This document shows, in pieces, positions 18,846 through 31,305 of a DNA stretch of 64,000 bases (position 1 is its first letter; each line of letters opens with the position of its first letter). The notes beneath the pieces are model-generated. The model made no database searches, had not been told where the DNA came from, and worked only from the letters and a program-made list of their open reading frames with translations. Source of the stretch: Tetrapyrgos nigripes (Eukaryota > Basidiomycota > Agaricomycetes > Agaricales > Campanellaceae); the NCBI GenBank assembly GCA_013368315.1, contig JAACJM010000317.1, positions 20,727-84,726 of the forward strand, in the 5' to 3' direction. Position numbers and translations under genes: made by a program.

Positions 18846-21439
18846 CTACGCCGTGACACTGCTATCACTTTCTTCCGTCAACTGGTCTGCCGTAGCCTGC
18901 TGCTGCCACATCCTAAAGTACAATCCTCCCTTCCTAATCAACTCTTCATGCGTACCCTGTTCCGCTACCTGCCCATCCTGCAAAACGATGATCAAATCCG
19001 CCTCAACGACAGTACGCAGCCTATGAGCAATGAAGATACTCGTTCTCGATTTATCGAGTAGTGTACTGTTGATGTTTCGCATCAGTTCGGCTTCAGTATG
19101 TGAGTCCAAGGCTGAAGTCTGTCATGGCATAGTCAGGAAAACGAAAAGACTAGACTAAAAACCAAATTACTCACCGCCTCATCAAAAAGCAAAATCGGCG
19201 GATCCTTCAACATGACGCGCGCAACCGCCAATCGCTGTTTCTCTCCACCACTAATCATCAATCCTCTCTCTCCAACCTTTGTTTTATACCTATCCGGCAA
19301 ACTCATAACCGCATCATGCACATTCGCCTTCTTCGCAGCTTCGATTACCTCTTCATCACCCTTTTCCAGATTTCCATACCTCACATTATGCATCACATCT
19401 GCATGAAAGAGAGGTGTATCCTGTGGGACTACCCCAATACTCCGACGGAGAGAGTCTAATTGGACTTGTTGGATGTCTTGGTTGTCGATGAGGATCCGAC
19501 CTGAGGACGGGTCGTAGAAACGGAAGAGGAGACGGAGGATGGTGGATTTGCCGCAACCGGATGGACCGACAAAGGCAACCTTTTTGCCGGCTGGAATGGT
19601 GAAGGAAAGGTTGCGGAAGATGGGTCGGGATGGGAGGTATGAGAAGGAGACGTCTTCAAAACGGATGGAGCTGCCTGTACCATTGGCGAGTTGGAGTGGT
19701 GGAGCGTTGGGTGGGTCCTGTAAATGCCAGGGAGATCAGTGTGAGCTTTACGGGCAAAGGGCAAGACACACCTGTATTGGCGGGTTATCCTCTCTCAGCT
19801 TGAGCAACACCTCCATGTCGAGCAGATTCTGATTTATCTCTCGGTATATCGTGCCCAAAAAGTTTAACGGCAGCGAAAGCTGGAAGATTAACTGGTTCAC
19901 CATGACCAAGTCTCCCACCGTCATCGTCCCGTTGAGCACTCCCTGAGCCGCCATCATCATCGTCATCGTCAACGCACTCGAAAAGATGATATTTTGACCA
20001 GAGTTGAGGTAAGATAACGATGTCGTAATCTTGACCGAAGAACTCTCATAGTCTCGCAAATGCTTGTCATACTGAGCAACTTCGTATTTCTCATTGTTGA
20101 AATGCTAAAGACTGAAATGTTTGAGGATCTGTTCTACTCGGTCTGGAAAAAGAGAATAGTAAGACTAACCTTGACAGCTTCGTAGTTGATGAGTGAGTCA
20201 ACGGCGACAGTGGCTGCTTTGTTGTCAGCGCTGTTGGCTTCTCGACGGAAACGAGTTCGCCAAGAAGTTGTCTTGATGGTGAATAGAGCATATAGTGCAA
20301 GTGTCCCTGCAGTTATGGCCGCAAAGTCCCAGCCAAACTTGTATGTCTATAGAGAAGGTGCTATGAGCGACCGGCGTAACAAGGTTGAGCAGCTGTCCTA
20401 CCAATATGCCACAAACCATGGATATCTCCAATGCCGTAGGCACGATACGGAATAAAATTGCTGAAAGGAGGAATGTTATTCCTCTGGAGCATATCTAGGT
20501 CAGTGTTGAGAGGTCAACGAACAAATTGATGGTACTCACTTGGTACCGCGGTCAATTGCCCTCGTCAGTCCTCCAGTTTGCCTAGTCAGGTGGAACTTGA
20601 GTTCCATGTTCAAAAGTTGCTCAAATGTCTCTCTAGCAACCCGCCGTATAGCACGTTGTCCAATATTGGCAAACACGGCATTGAGCAATTCGCCGAATAC
20701 CGTTGCGCCAATACGAGCAGCGCCATCTGTCGACAGGATGACGAATATCAGCCAAGAAGCAGAAAGAATGACTGGAATACGCACATCCAAGAACCACTGT
20801 CCCTGCAATTGTCCATACCGATGCACTTGATGTAGGGTCTAAGGGAATATTGAGAGTATCGACGACTTGTTTGAATATAAAGGGCACTTGGACGTTTAGG
20901 ACCTATATGGTAGTCTATTGGGTTGTACTCAGCCAGCCCAGATACATCATAGAACAAATCTCACACACCTTCCCCGATATCAAAAGAACAAAACCCAGAA
21001 TGACCGTTCCACGCGTTTTCCAGTCGTTTTTCGGCCAGACATTCGCCATGAGCCGCCTGATAATCTTCCAATTGTTCCTGCGCTCCTCTTTCGCTGATAT
21101 TTGGACTTCGCTCTCTTTCGAAGCTAAGGATGACGATGCGTCAGACGTAGGTGTCTGCTTCGCCTCCTGGGGTTTTCCTTCAGCCTTGGTGTCGCGTGCC
21201 ATATGTCCGAAAAGTCTGCGCCGACAATGCAGTCCGGTATGTGTAGCGGTGAAGGTGGAGAAATCGAGGTGTAGTCTTCGCATAGGCATAGAAAGTCTGA
21301 TATCCTTCGGCCATGGAAGACCTTTGCTAGACACTGTTGACAAACTTCTTGTCAAGTTTTCGGTCAAGTTTGCAGTCCGGAACGCTGTCCTGCAGGTATT
21401 AGGCTGGCGGAGACCATTGTAAGCTAGGACGCTCAGCAT
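18846..21439 (-). CDS. ATM1: Atm1-type mitochondrial ABC transporter
   Basis: This half-transporter of the mitochondrial inner membrane belongs to the Atm1/ABCB7 family, which exports a glutathione-bound sulfur compound needed for cytosolic iron-sulfur proteins. The N-terminus is basic and serine/threonine-rich, as for a presequence. The membrane domain contains [43 protein letters not shown] and NYEAVKHFNNE. The ATPase domain has Walker [11 protein letters not shown]-loop VVPQDTPLF, signature [16 protein letters not shown], Walker B ILLFDEATSALDS and the His switch FIAHRL. All junctions I joined (GY/GAAR, GTK/GITF, CGIL/TYKFGW, VK/HFNNE, DEA/TSALD) are in phase with GT-AG introns, so the gene looks intact. 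Stop at 18846-18848. Confidence 0.92.
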
Positions 21440-21529
21440 TAGAGAGGTTCTAATGCGAGTGGTGATTCAGAGGACTGATACTTTAAATGAGATGAGGGCC
21501 GGAAAAAAGTGTGTCAGACACAAGTCAGA

Positions 21530-22345
21530 CCCGTATCCGTGTGGCGGTGCAGTATTAGTGACCAGTGACCACCACCAAGGTACTCTCCGAATCTGTCCGC
21601 TACGGGTCAAACTTGTTTTGCAATGGCGTATGTTCAGTCTCTAAATTCCTTTCGCTCTCTTAATCCATTTGAACTAGTTTTTTTAGGCTCTTTGGCACTG
21701 AATAACCATTGTTTTGAGTGCCTGCAGTGGAATGATGACTGATTTAAATTACTCTTGTCCGTGGGTGACGCGCGGTCTCGCGAACCGTAAAAGCTCATCG
21801 TCCGTTATCATAGGCTGCTGATTAATTGGCGACCCAAATTCCGAAGAAGCAGAGAGTACTTCAAAGTTCGCAGTGGATTCTTGACCTTAGCAACTCGAAA
21901 CCCGCTGAAATCAAAACCTTGACCACCGATTACTAGTGACTACCACCAGGGTATTCTCCGCCCATTATGGGTCCAAAGAAGGCCTCCAGGCTACTATGCG
22001 AAGTCTCCAAACAGTCGTTCATCATAGTCGAGAAAATCAGATTCCAAACCTGTTTTACAATGGCGTGTGTGATTTCGCTTTCTTAATCCGTTTGAACTTA
22101 GTTTTTAGGCTATCATGGGATCTTTGGCACTAAATAACCATTGTTTTGAGTGCCTACAGTAGAGTGATGGCTGATTACTTGTCCGCTGTGGACTCGTTTC
22201 CCAAATCGCCAAAGCAACAAATCATCCGTTATCATAGGCTGCTGATTAATTGGCAACCCGAATTCCGAAGAAGTAGAGAGTACTTCAGGTGACGCAGCAG
22301 TGGATTCTTGACCCCTGCAACCCGAAACCCGCTGAAACCAAAACC
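21530..22345 (+). repeat. Duplicated promoter segment upstream of SDR1
   Basis: Two similar direct copies lie end to end, about 21560-21927 and 21940-22345. They share blocks such as ctttggcact-aaccattgttttgagtgcct, ccgttatcataggctgctga and ccgaagaag-agagagtactt, then a gtggattcttgacc...acccgctgaaa end. The second copy runs into the SDR1 start codon. The first ends aaaaccttgacc, without ATG, and so is an orphan. A short third copy of the last 60 bp precedes SDR2 at about 24150-24207. Confidence 0.75.
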
Positions 22346-23607
22346 ATGGCCATCGCAAACAACCTCCAGTCCCTCCAGTCCCTCAAGTCCTTCCACACCA
22401 ATAACTTATCAGGTAGAGTAGCCCTGGTCACAGGCGGCGGAACAGGAGTGTAAGCAAGCCATTTTCCTCCATTCTGCTGTTGTTGTACAGCTCAATAACC
22501 GTCCACGCTTTTTTTTTACATAGTGGGCTGACGATCGCTCGTGGATTCGTCGCAAACGGCGCAAAAGTATACATCACGGGTCGTAGAGAAGATGTTTTGA
22601 AGCAGGCTGCAGAACAGACTGTTGGGCTTATCCCGTATATCCACCTATCTTTTCACATCAATTCGGATACACGACTTACGGCTAGCCTATGCCTATGATG
22701 TAATGCACAGTCTGAAAATGGATATCAGAGACAAGGAGTCAATTGCTCATGCAGCAGGTATCTTGGAGAGAGAAGAAGGGAAGTTGGATGTACTGGTCAA
22801 CAAGTATGTCTCCCCGCGGAGTTGTACCCTCTATTCTTAATTTACAGTCCTATTTCTTCCTTTCTTGCTTCAAATTTCTCCAGCGCAGGAATCGTCACCC
22901 CAGTCTCACCGTTCCTATCAGACAAGTCCACTCCCAAAAACAGCAGACTCGGATTGTCTCTCTTTCAATCCGAATCATCGGAAGACTGGCAGAACGCTTT
23001 TGCAACCAATACCATTGCCCCATTTTTCACTACGACAGGCTTCTCCGACCTGCTAGAGAAAGGAGCTCGTATGCGAGGTGACCATGCAACTTCAAGCGTA
23101 ATCAACATTTCGAGTGCAGCTGGTTCTTTCCATTCCTCCCTCAATGCGGTGAGTATTTTTAGGGTGTACGTCAGGTACAAACTTTGAGTACTGACTGATG
23201 GCTTTCGCTTGGAAGATCGCGTACGGAACGACAAAAGCTGGTCTAGACCATCTCACAGGAACTTTGGCACGCGAATTTGCTATCCACAAAGTACCTGTCC
23301 GAGTCAATGGGATCGCGCCAGGACCGTTTCCGTCCGAAATAACAGGAATTCCAGAGGAGATTGATAGACAGATCAAAGAGGGTACATTCTTCTGTGGGAC
23401 TGTTCTTCCGCCCATTGAACGATCTGGAAGGTACGTTCTCAAAGATAGACTATGCCTAACACTTCCAATGCTGATAAAATTCGTGTATTTGTGTTTAGGG
23501 AGGAGGAGATTACTTCCGCTGTAGTATGGTTGGCTTCAGATGGAGGCGCATTTACGAATGGTGTGACTTTGCGTATTGATGGGGGCCTTGCTCTTGTTAC
23601 TCCCTGA
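22346..23607 (+). CDS. Short-chain dehydrogenase/reductase, copy 1
   Basis: This is a classical SDR fold oxidoreductase using NAD(P)H; the substrate is unknown. After MAIANNLQSLQSLKSF it has SGRVALVTGGGTGVGLTIARGF (TGxxxGxG cofactor loop split by an intron), ITGRRED, LKMDIRD, DVLVNNAG, NTIAPFF and VINISSAAGSF. The catalytic YGTTKAG, VRVNGIAPGPFPSE and a C-terminal ASDGGAFTNGV-LRIDGGLA follow. Spliced junctions at GV/GLT, IP/LKMD, NN/AG, NA/IAYG and GR/EEE are all in phase. The C-terminal pattern resembles fungal RhlG-like 3-oxoacyl reductases, but I would not assign a reaction. It is the upstream member of a tandem pair. Confidence 0.88.
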
Positions 23608-24207
23608 GATTAGTGTGGAAGATACCAAGTAATCAACAGCGTTAACGATAACGACAATGACTATTGCTCGAATTTTCCGGTTCTTGTCAGGGAGCATTGC
23701 AAGTGATGATTCCTCTCCAGCAAACCAACCAAATTGATTTCCCTCCGGACGCGTCTTTACTTGACTTCCTGACCTGCAACCACGACTTCGTCTACACCGC
23801 GAAAATCCAGCTGTGTCAGGCACCCGTCGCGAACGCGCTCGCTGTCATATCCGTCAACGTCCGCTTCCCATAAATAACGACGCCATTCAGGGCCAGACTC
23901 ACCACCGACTAGATCTATTGTATTGCAGAATGCTATCGTCACCCAAACGACCTCTGAGGACCTCCGAACATCACAGCAGAATCCCACACTTCCCGAACTC
24001 TCTATTCGCATTCCCAAGAACAAGCTGCTACAATCATGTATCTCCTTGAATCGATCTCGACTTTGAATGAAGAGTGAACTCAGGTGAACTCTCGCTGCTC
24101 GGATTGTGAAGCGAGCAACCCCACCCTGCCACAGTGTATACATTTATTACACCGTCGTGCAGAGGATTCTTGACCCCAGCGACCCGAAAACTGCTAAAAC
24201 CAACACC
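23608..24207. other. Spacer between SDR genes
   Basis: The left part repeats the SDR 3' flank (gcattgcaagtgatgattcc near 23695, also near 25492) and the right 60 bp repeat the SDR promoter end. A 128-codon minus-strand frame at 23757-24143 has no recognisable feature and is probably chance. Confidence 0.5.
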
Positions 24208-25457
24208 ATGGCCATCGCAGACGACCTCCAGTCCCTCAAGTCCTTCCACACCAATAACTTATCAGGTAGAGTAGCCCTGGTCACAGGCGGCGGAACAGGA
24301 GTGTAAGCAAGCCATTTTTCTCCATCTTGCCGTTTTTGTACAGCTCAATAACAGTTCGCGCTTTTTCTACATAGTGGACTGACGATCGCTCGTGGATTCG
24401 TCGCAAACGGCGCAAAAGTATACATCACAGGTCGTAGAGAGGATGTCTTGAAGCAGGCTGCAGAACAGACTGTTGGGCTTATCCCGTATGTCCATCTATC
24501 TTTTCACATCAATTCGGATACACGACTTACGGCTAGCCTGTGCCTATGATATGATGCACAGTCTGAAAATGGATATCAGAGACAACGAGTCAATTGCTCA
24601 TGCAGCAGGTATCTTGGAGAGAGAAGAAGGGAAGTTGGATGTACTGGTCAACAAGTATGTCTTCCTTGGAGTTGTACCCCCTCCGACTTAACTCACAGTC
24701 CTATTTCTTCCCTTCTCGCTTCAAATTTCTACAGTGCAGGAGTCGTCACCCCAGCTTCGCCATTCCTATCAGACAAGTCCGCTCCCAAAAACAGCAGACT
24801 CGGATTGTCTCTCTTTCAATCCGAATCATCGGAAGACTGGCAGGACGCTTTTGCAACCAATACCATTGCCCCATTTTTCACTACGACAGGCTTCTCCGAC
24901 CTGCTAGAGAAAGGAGCTCGTATGCGAGGTGACCATGCAACTTCAAGCGTGATCAACATTTCGAGTGCGGCTAGTTCTTTCCATTCCTCCCTCAATTCGG
25001 TAGGTATTTAGGGTGTACAGTCAGGTACAAATTTTGACTACTGACTAATGGCTTTCGCTTGGAAGATCGCGTACGGAACGACAAAAGCCGGTCTAGACCA
25101 TCTTACAGGAACTCTGGCACGCGAATTTGCTATCCACAAAGTACCCGTCCGAGTTAATGGGATCGCTCCAGGACTTTTTCCGTCCGAAATAACAGGAGTC
25201 CAAGAGGAGATTGATAGACAGATCAAAGAGGGTACATTCCGCCGTGGGACTGTTCTTCCGCCCATTGAGCGATCTGGGAGGTACGTTCTCAACGATAGAC
25301 TATGTCTAATGCTTCCAATGCTGATAAAATTCGTGTATTTGTGTTTAGGGGGGAGGAGATAGCTTCCGCTGCGGTATGGTTGGCTTCAGACGGAGGCGCA
25401 TATACGAATGGTGTGACTTTGCGTATTGATGGGGGCCTTGCTCTTGTTACTCCCTGA
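24208..25457 (+). CDS. Short-chain dehydrogenase/reductase, copy 2
   Basis: This near-identical tandem copy of the gene at 22346-23607 has the same exon structure and the same motifs (TGGGTGVGLTIA, NNAG, YGTTKAG, VRVNGIAPGLFPSE, LRIDGGLALVTP). Differences are scattered substitutions, for example MAIADDLQSLKS at the start, AASSFHSSLNS in place of AAGSFHSSLNA, and TFRRGTVLP in place of TFFCGTVLP. All splice junctions I checked are in phase, so both copies look functional. The catalytic serine region and the Tyr-Lys pair are kept. Confidence 0.87.
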
Positions 25458-26048
25458 GATTAGTGTGGAAGATACAAAGGAATCAAGAGCATTGCAAGTG
25501 ATGATTCCTCTCCAGCAAACCAACCAGATCTACTTGAACCTTACCAGTGATTTCTATGCTCTTGAATGTAAGACTGTAGCATCTTCCTGCAAATTTCTCC
25601 TTGATCAAAAGATTTTCCATGATCATTGATATGCAAGGCATATTCCTCCAGCTCCAAGAATGGCAATATGGACCTGTTTGGTTTTACACAGGATGTTAAC
25701 CGCTTCTTCCACAAGGTTGGATCTGCCAGTGAAGGCAGCTAGAGCTTGAAGTGTTCAGGTTTAAAGAAGCAGATCACTGAAAATATGAGAATTAGATGAA
25801 AATCTTGTTGATGGTCATTGGTAGGCTCATACATACTCTGCTGTAATTTCCTGGAATGAAGATTCCATTGGTCAGACATCTACATTTTTTGTCAAAATAT
25901 GATTTATTATTCACCTTTGGTTTGCTAACTTTGCTTTCTGGCAGATCTGCAAATAATTTGGTTAAATATCATCCTATTGAGCCTATTGATCTGAATATTC
26001 TGTTTAATTAATTACTGGTAATGTATGCATCTCACCCAATATTAGTGA
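25458..26048. other. Spacer after SDR2, AT-rich
   Basis: The first 80 bp repeat the SDR1 3' flank. The rest is AT-rich with no gene or clear repeat seen. Confidence 0.4.
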
Positions 26049-26066
26049 TACTGTAGTATTTCGACC
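26049..26066. repeat. Left arm of outer inverted repeat
   Basis: TACTGTAGTATTTCGACC is the exact complement of the site rebuilt at 34360-34370 plus 35218-35224 when the MITE 34371-35209 and one target copy are removed. The two arms enclose the Plavaka element. They could be termini of an older transposon that hosted it, or copies of one dispersed repeat in opposite orientation. Confidence 0.5.
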
Positions 26067-27040
26067 GTATGACCGGCCACTTTGGTGTGTGACGCGGTTC
26101 TTTTGTTCCATGACATGACCTAATTACTATATTTGGAAAGTTGCTAGCATTGCCAGCACTCCCACGGCCCTTTTTTGGTAATAACCGGCGCAAGGCCGGC
26201 CCCTGCGGGGTGGCAAAGCCCACTACCATCAGCGCCGGTGAGTCCTCATTAGCCACAGTGTAAGGAAACTTAATCAGAAAATGAATAATGTTGGTAATTA
26301 AATATGTAAGGAACGACCAACAAGGTGTAACTAAAAACAAGTTCATCAAATCACCAATGTAGCCTTCCTACTCCCCAGAAACAGTGATCTGGACTTCAAC
26401 AGGTCCCATTGCACCAGTAAGGCGCAAGTTATCATTGTTTCCCATTTCCTCAAGCATTTTGGAAATACCAATGACAACATTGGAATCATAGTATTGGAAG
26501 TAATAGTGACGTTCGAAACACGTCTGATAGTTCACATACAGACCAGCAAAATGTCCTGAGAATCACTACTCAGATACAACTTAGATTTCTCTGAGATATA
26601 TCGTGTTAGACTACAACTCATTTCCCATCTTGCTGTCCGAACCATTAGAACTTTGCTATAATACATGTTTTGCAAGTCAGGGTATCTTGACCCCATGATA
26701 ATTCCTATATTTTATCAGAATTGAGCCAACGGCATCTTGAATGCATCACCAATACGTGGTATCTGCTCTCATTGCATCTTGGGAGATATGACTGGGATAC
26801 AGCATCGATATGATTCCCTGTTTGCATCATATCACCATTATAAAATCCAAGATGCAATATAAATTCCCAAACATGTTATATTTCTGCGTATGCGATACCT
26901 ACCAATATATTTTCTTTATTATGTTGTATCAGTGTTGTATCAGCGTGATATATCCTTACAGCTCGATAACTTTGTCTACATGCATTACATTCTTCACTAT
27001 CAGATCACATTTCTTGTTTTTCAGTGCATCAGTATTTTAA
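26067..27040. other. Non-coding flank of Plavaka element
   Basis: No gene is recognised. Bases 26185-26210 contain two adjoining short hairpins (CCGGC/GCCGG and CCCC-TGC-GGGG). The remainder is AT-rich. Confidence 0.4.
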
Positions 27041-27182
27041 CAGATTACTGGTAACTGGTTTCAACTGGTGCACTGGTTTTTTGAGCTGCGCCAGCGCACC
27101 AGCTACCAGTTCACCAGTAAATTTGGAATTATTGTACACATTGAAAATGTAAGTTATAGTAGTCCTACTAGTATCACAATAA

Positions 27183-30100
27183 CTATGTTTCAGCCAATAA
27201 AAACTCATGCAAATGTACGGAAACAAACTTGTTCACATAGAAAGCTGGAAATGAAGTAAAAGCAAACTCATACTGAAACCCCTCTGCCAACGCACGTCTT
27301 CCAAAAACAGGTAGAAGGTGGCATGCCTGTGCTATAGAATCCACATTGATGACCTCTAGTGTCCATCTCCCTCGTCCATCAAACTCAGGTCTAACCACCC
27401 ACATTCCCATTTCCCAGTCAGGTTCATCAGACTCCAACCTAAACCAATTGACTAGAGCACACTCATGCCATTTGCCATCAATGACAAATGAGAAGAATAG
27501 CAAGACACAGGCTATAGTCATTCCTCCCATCAGCATGCTTTCTTGGGTGTCAACAAATACTGTATCATATCGTGCGTGAAGATTCCACCAACGAGGGTGA
27601 GAACGAATACGTTCTTGATGCATTCCACCTGCCCCGCATATATCACTAGGGGCATAAAAACGTGCAACGGCAGAATGAGACTTTGATGGATGATGGAGGA
27701 AGTGGACAGTGATCAACAGTGTCTGGCTGGGCAGCATTGGGATGATAGAATGACCACAGGTAATGTTGAAGAGCTGTGACGAGCTCAGGAATGCATATAT
27801 GGGCAGCGAGCATTAGTGCTGAAGACAGATAGCCTCGAGCTATATCAAATTAATACTTATTAGCATATGACCAAGCAACAAAACATTGATATGCACCTGG
27901 AGTAGCTGCCAAATGCACAGACACTGTGGTTGCTGGTCCAGACTCTGGACCCAAATCAAACTCTTCATTTGCTTCCTTGTCATCCTCGTCAACTTCGCCA
28001 GCAGCAGGTGGAATCTCTCCACTCATCATCAGACTCTCATAAGCAGTAGTCGTACCCCACCTCATCCCTTGTTTGTACAGCCGTCGCTCCATAGCAACTA
28101 TCTTGTCTGTCCGGGTGACACTACAGATCATCTGGTCAAGCGCGTTGAACCAACTTGACCGCCGCCAAGTTTCCTTCACGGCCTTGATATGCTTGGACTC
28201 GATAATTGAAGTACAGAGTCTGTTTGGTGATCCAAATAAACGTATACCATGAGGGTAATGCATAAGAGTGTGTTGACAGGGAAGGGATATGCTTTCCCAG
28301 ACTCCAGTGTCAATGAAGATTTGTCGGTGATGATGAAAGTCTTTGAGAAGTTGTTGCAGGAAATCGAGGTCATCAGATGTGTGCACATTGTGACATGCAA
28401 GGTAGCAGAAATCTAGGAATGTTGAGACGGCCTTCACCATGCTAGACAGTACGTAGCCAGCAATGGCAGATATGTACACCTGTTGACATTAAGACATGAA
28501 TGAAAGGGTATGTAAATGGCATTACCTTCATCAACACCTTCATATCATCTCCAGTTGTAGAGAAGACGAGTTCCTACATCCATAATAAGTAATTTCCTTT
28601 TTTTCTATCTTCATCCTATTCCTTTTCCCTATCTTTGTTACTCTACTCCAAGTCCATGATCCATATATTTGATTTTCGTACTTGATGTCACAAAGAGACG
28701 AGCGCTTAGATAGCGATAACGAGGAGCTACGGGCTCGACTCTAACAAGCAACAGTACGAACTAGAACTGGTCCCAACGACGAAGAATGTATTAAATACCT
28801 AACAAGCAACAGTAAGAACTAGAACTACAGTGCTTGTTAGCAAAGGTGAAAGAAACTATAACAAAGGGGAATACACACCTGGTCCCAACAACGAAGAGGT
28901 CAAGATGGGAAACCAGGTGTCAGGCTACAGGTTATATATGTAAAGGGAAAGCTTGTGGAATAAAGCTGTAACGGAAGCTGTACGAGTGGCTATACAATAA
29001 GCTGTATCGGAGAAGTGAAAGGTCCGGTGCATAGCATGTGGAACATGAGTCATAAGGTGTAAAGGTCTGAGGAGTGGTATGGAGATCCGAGGATGCGAAG
29101 ATAGAAGGAAATAAATAGTACCAAATATAGACTTCATGACACTTGATCCGTACGTACGAGCCTTCACTTATACCGTACGACGCCATCTCGACACACCTCA
29201 GTTGTTCCCACTACGTTGTGTGAACCTGAGGTGTGTCCCTATACCTGTATTCATTCCCTTCTTCATAACTAACCATATTATATTTACTACAGTACCCTTT
29301 TACTTATCGGTACTCTATTCTGACAGGTACTGTAGTTTGTCTAACAGAGTTGTTCCCACTACGTTGTGTGAACCTGAGTACCCTTTTACTTACCGGTACT
29401 CTATTCTGACACCAGTCCATTGTGAAAAATCATGCCTGTCTGGGAAGGCGGGCACTGCATTTAGTCTAATAGTGATTAGAGGTTTAGTAATAGTAACAAA
29501 TGAAAAATTGGAATCATACCTTTGGTTTATATCCTTCAAAATCTCCTCTGCCTCCAGTTTCTCATTGGCCAACTTCACATAGTCTGTGACCTACTCGACA
29601 AGGTGGTCCATAAATGTTCCCTTGATAGCTTGGTGCAGTAGGTCTGGCGACATAAGCTCATGAATGTCAGCCCAAGGAAAGCCATGTGTAAACGGCTGTA
29701 TAAAAAGAAACAATCAAATTTTGAGCATTGACCACAACATATAACATACCACAATGTCAGTTCGATAACCATAATCATCCCATGCAACGCAAGCAGGGAG
29801 TCAGTTGACGATGATGTCCATCATCTCCTTGGTTCGGCGAATACCGCCTGGGCAATCTAAATTGTCGGGTGGGTTCTGACACCTTCACGAACAATCATTA
29901 AACTCAAGACGAAGCATCAGAGATATACACACTCACTTTGGACAATGCCCAGACACAATCCCTGAGAGCAAAACCTGTTCAGGATAGTCAGCAATATACG
30001 GTCCAATACCATATACCACTCATCGGTAGTGACCGTCTGGACAGCGAATGACTTCAGGAGTTGTCATGCTGGTGCGTAAGGGCTTGAAGAGTTCCACAAG

Positions 30101-31264
30101 GCAGGCATGATACATCTGCCAGATAAATGCCTGATACTCGGGTTTCTTTTGCTGGCTTTTGGTAGCTAGAATCAAATACAAAGTCAGCAAGGATGATAAT
30201 AATCCAACGTAAAGGGTATAACTCACTCTTTGGTATGACGAGAAAAGCAACCAGTGAGATCCCAAAAGGGTGAGTTTGACGTGTTACGTTTTTGAGGTTG
30301 CAGGGGCTTGCATAGACAGGATGGTATTCTTGATGACTGGTAGCAACAGAGACCGTTGTCTTATCGGACCCAGCAATGAAAGGAACAAACATAGATCCAT
30401 GTGTAGCTGGGTCCTGAGCAATGACATCCTAACAGAAATGTGAGTAAGAAAATTGAGAATGTAGACACTATTAGACTTACTGCTTGCTTCCAAGCCCAAT
30501 CTCTGGACATTACATTAGACCATAGTTGTTGGCCACAGCTGTTGAACTGGCGATATGGAACTTTGTTGAAGGTTGAGGATGTAAAGAAGTCCTTCTCTTG
30601 CATTTGCTAAAGAAAAAGCTGCCAAAGGTCCCGCTTTAAAATTTGTAGGTCTGTGTTATCCAGAGTGCAGGTGTTGGTGGTTGAGGTCCATTATAAGATA
30701 TTTCATGGGTTTTCCATGGAACATTTATGACAGTATAAAGCTGGTCAGTGTTGTTGTACTGAAAGCTGTGTGTATTGGCACCATGTTTGATAGCTTGCGC
30801 AGTCTGTAAGTCAAGAGCCTCCTGAATCTCATTAGCTGATGACTGGTGCTTGACAAAGTGACAGTATGCGAAATTGAACTCAAGTCGGTCAGCGAATGGT
30901 TCCCAAGCTTCAGAGGCGTGAGCTTCAGGCTGTGGTGGTTGAGGTTGTGGTAGTGTCCCTGCTGGAAGTGCATGGCCATGTTCGTCGGTTGGTATGGCTG
31001 AGAAGAATAACTACTAATTAGTCAAGACCAGAAAAATAGAAACGAAGACGTACCAGTGAGGTGAGGATGCATGTCATAATGAAAACGCTCCCCATCGCTG
31101 CTCTCAGGATCCTGCATTACTTCTCTATGCTCAGAGTTTTGATGGATTTTGTAGCCTGAAGTGGACTGAAGGACTTGGGGGCACTTGGGACAGGGCCAGC
31201 ACTTGTGCATCAAGAAAGAAGTAACAGAAAAGTAGTCGTTGTTTGTTGAGTACAAATACCACAC
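27183..31264 (-). pseudogene. Plavaka-family transposase, multi-exon, decayed
   Basis: Exons read in order on the minus strand give a C2H2-like finger CWPCPKCPQVLQSTSGYKIH, then PFADRLEFNFAYCHFVKH, then FVPFIAGSDKTTVSVATSHQEYHP. Next come VYGIGPYIADYPEQVLLSGI, PWADIHELMSPDLLHQAIKGTF, and after the solo LTR VYISAIAGYVLSSMVKAVS, LPCQHTLMHYPHGIRLFGSP, IIESKHIKAVKETWRRSSW and finally AFYVNKF. This order is that of basidiomycete Plavaka transposases. In-frame stops are visible at 30020-30022, 29801-29803 and 29591-29593, and the LTR splits the QWTG/GDDMKVL exon, so the copy is dead. Confidence 0.75.
28556..29411 (+). repeat. Solo LTR, 856 bp, in Plavaka transposase
   Basis: The segment begins TGTAGAG and ends CTGACA and is flanked by a perfect 5 bp duplication CCAGT (28551-28555 and 29412-29416). 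Excision rejoins the transposase exon QWTG with GDDMKVLMK. Inside are direct repeats: gttgttcccactacgttgtg at about 29201 and 29350, gtacccttttactta at about 29291 and 29377, and ctaacaagcaacagta at about 28743 and 28800. With no second LTR or internal coding, it is best read as a solo LTR left by recombination. The retroelement family is not identifiable from the LTR alone. Confidence 0.75.
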
Positions 31265-31305
31265 TAAAATTTCTCCCTAACAACAGTAACACATCACTCT
31301 CTAGC

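Noticed and set aside
18846..25457. ABC transporter and SDR pair as a secondary-metabolite cluster
   Set aside because: The transporter is clearly the mitochondrial Atm1 type, and no core biosynthetic enzyme lies nearby.
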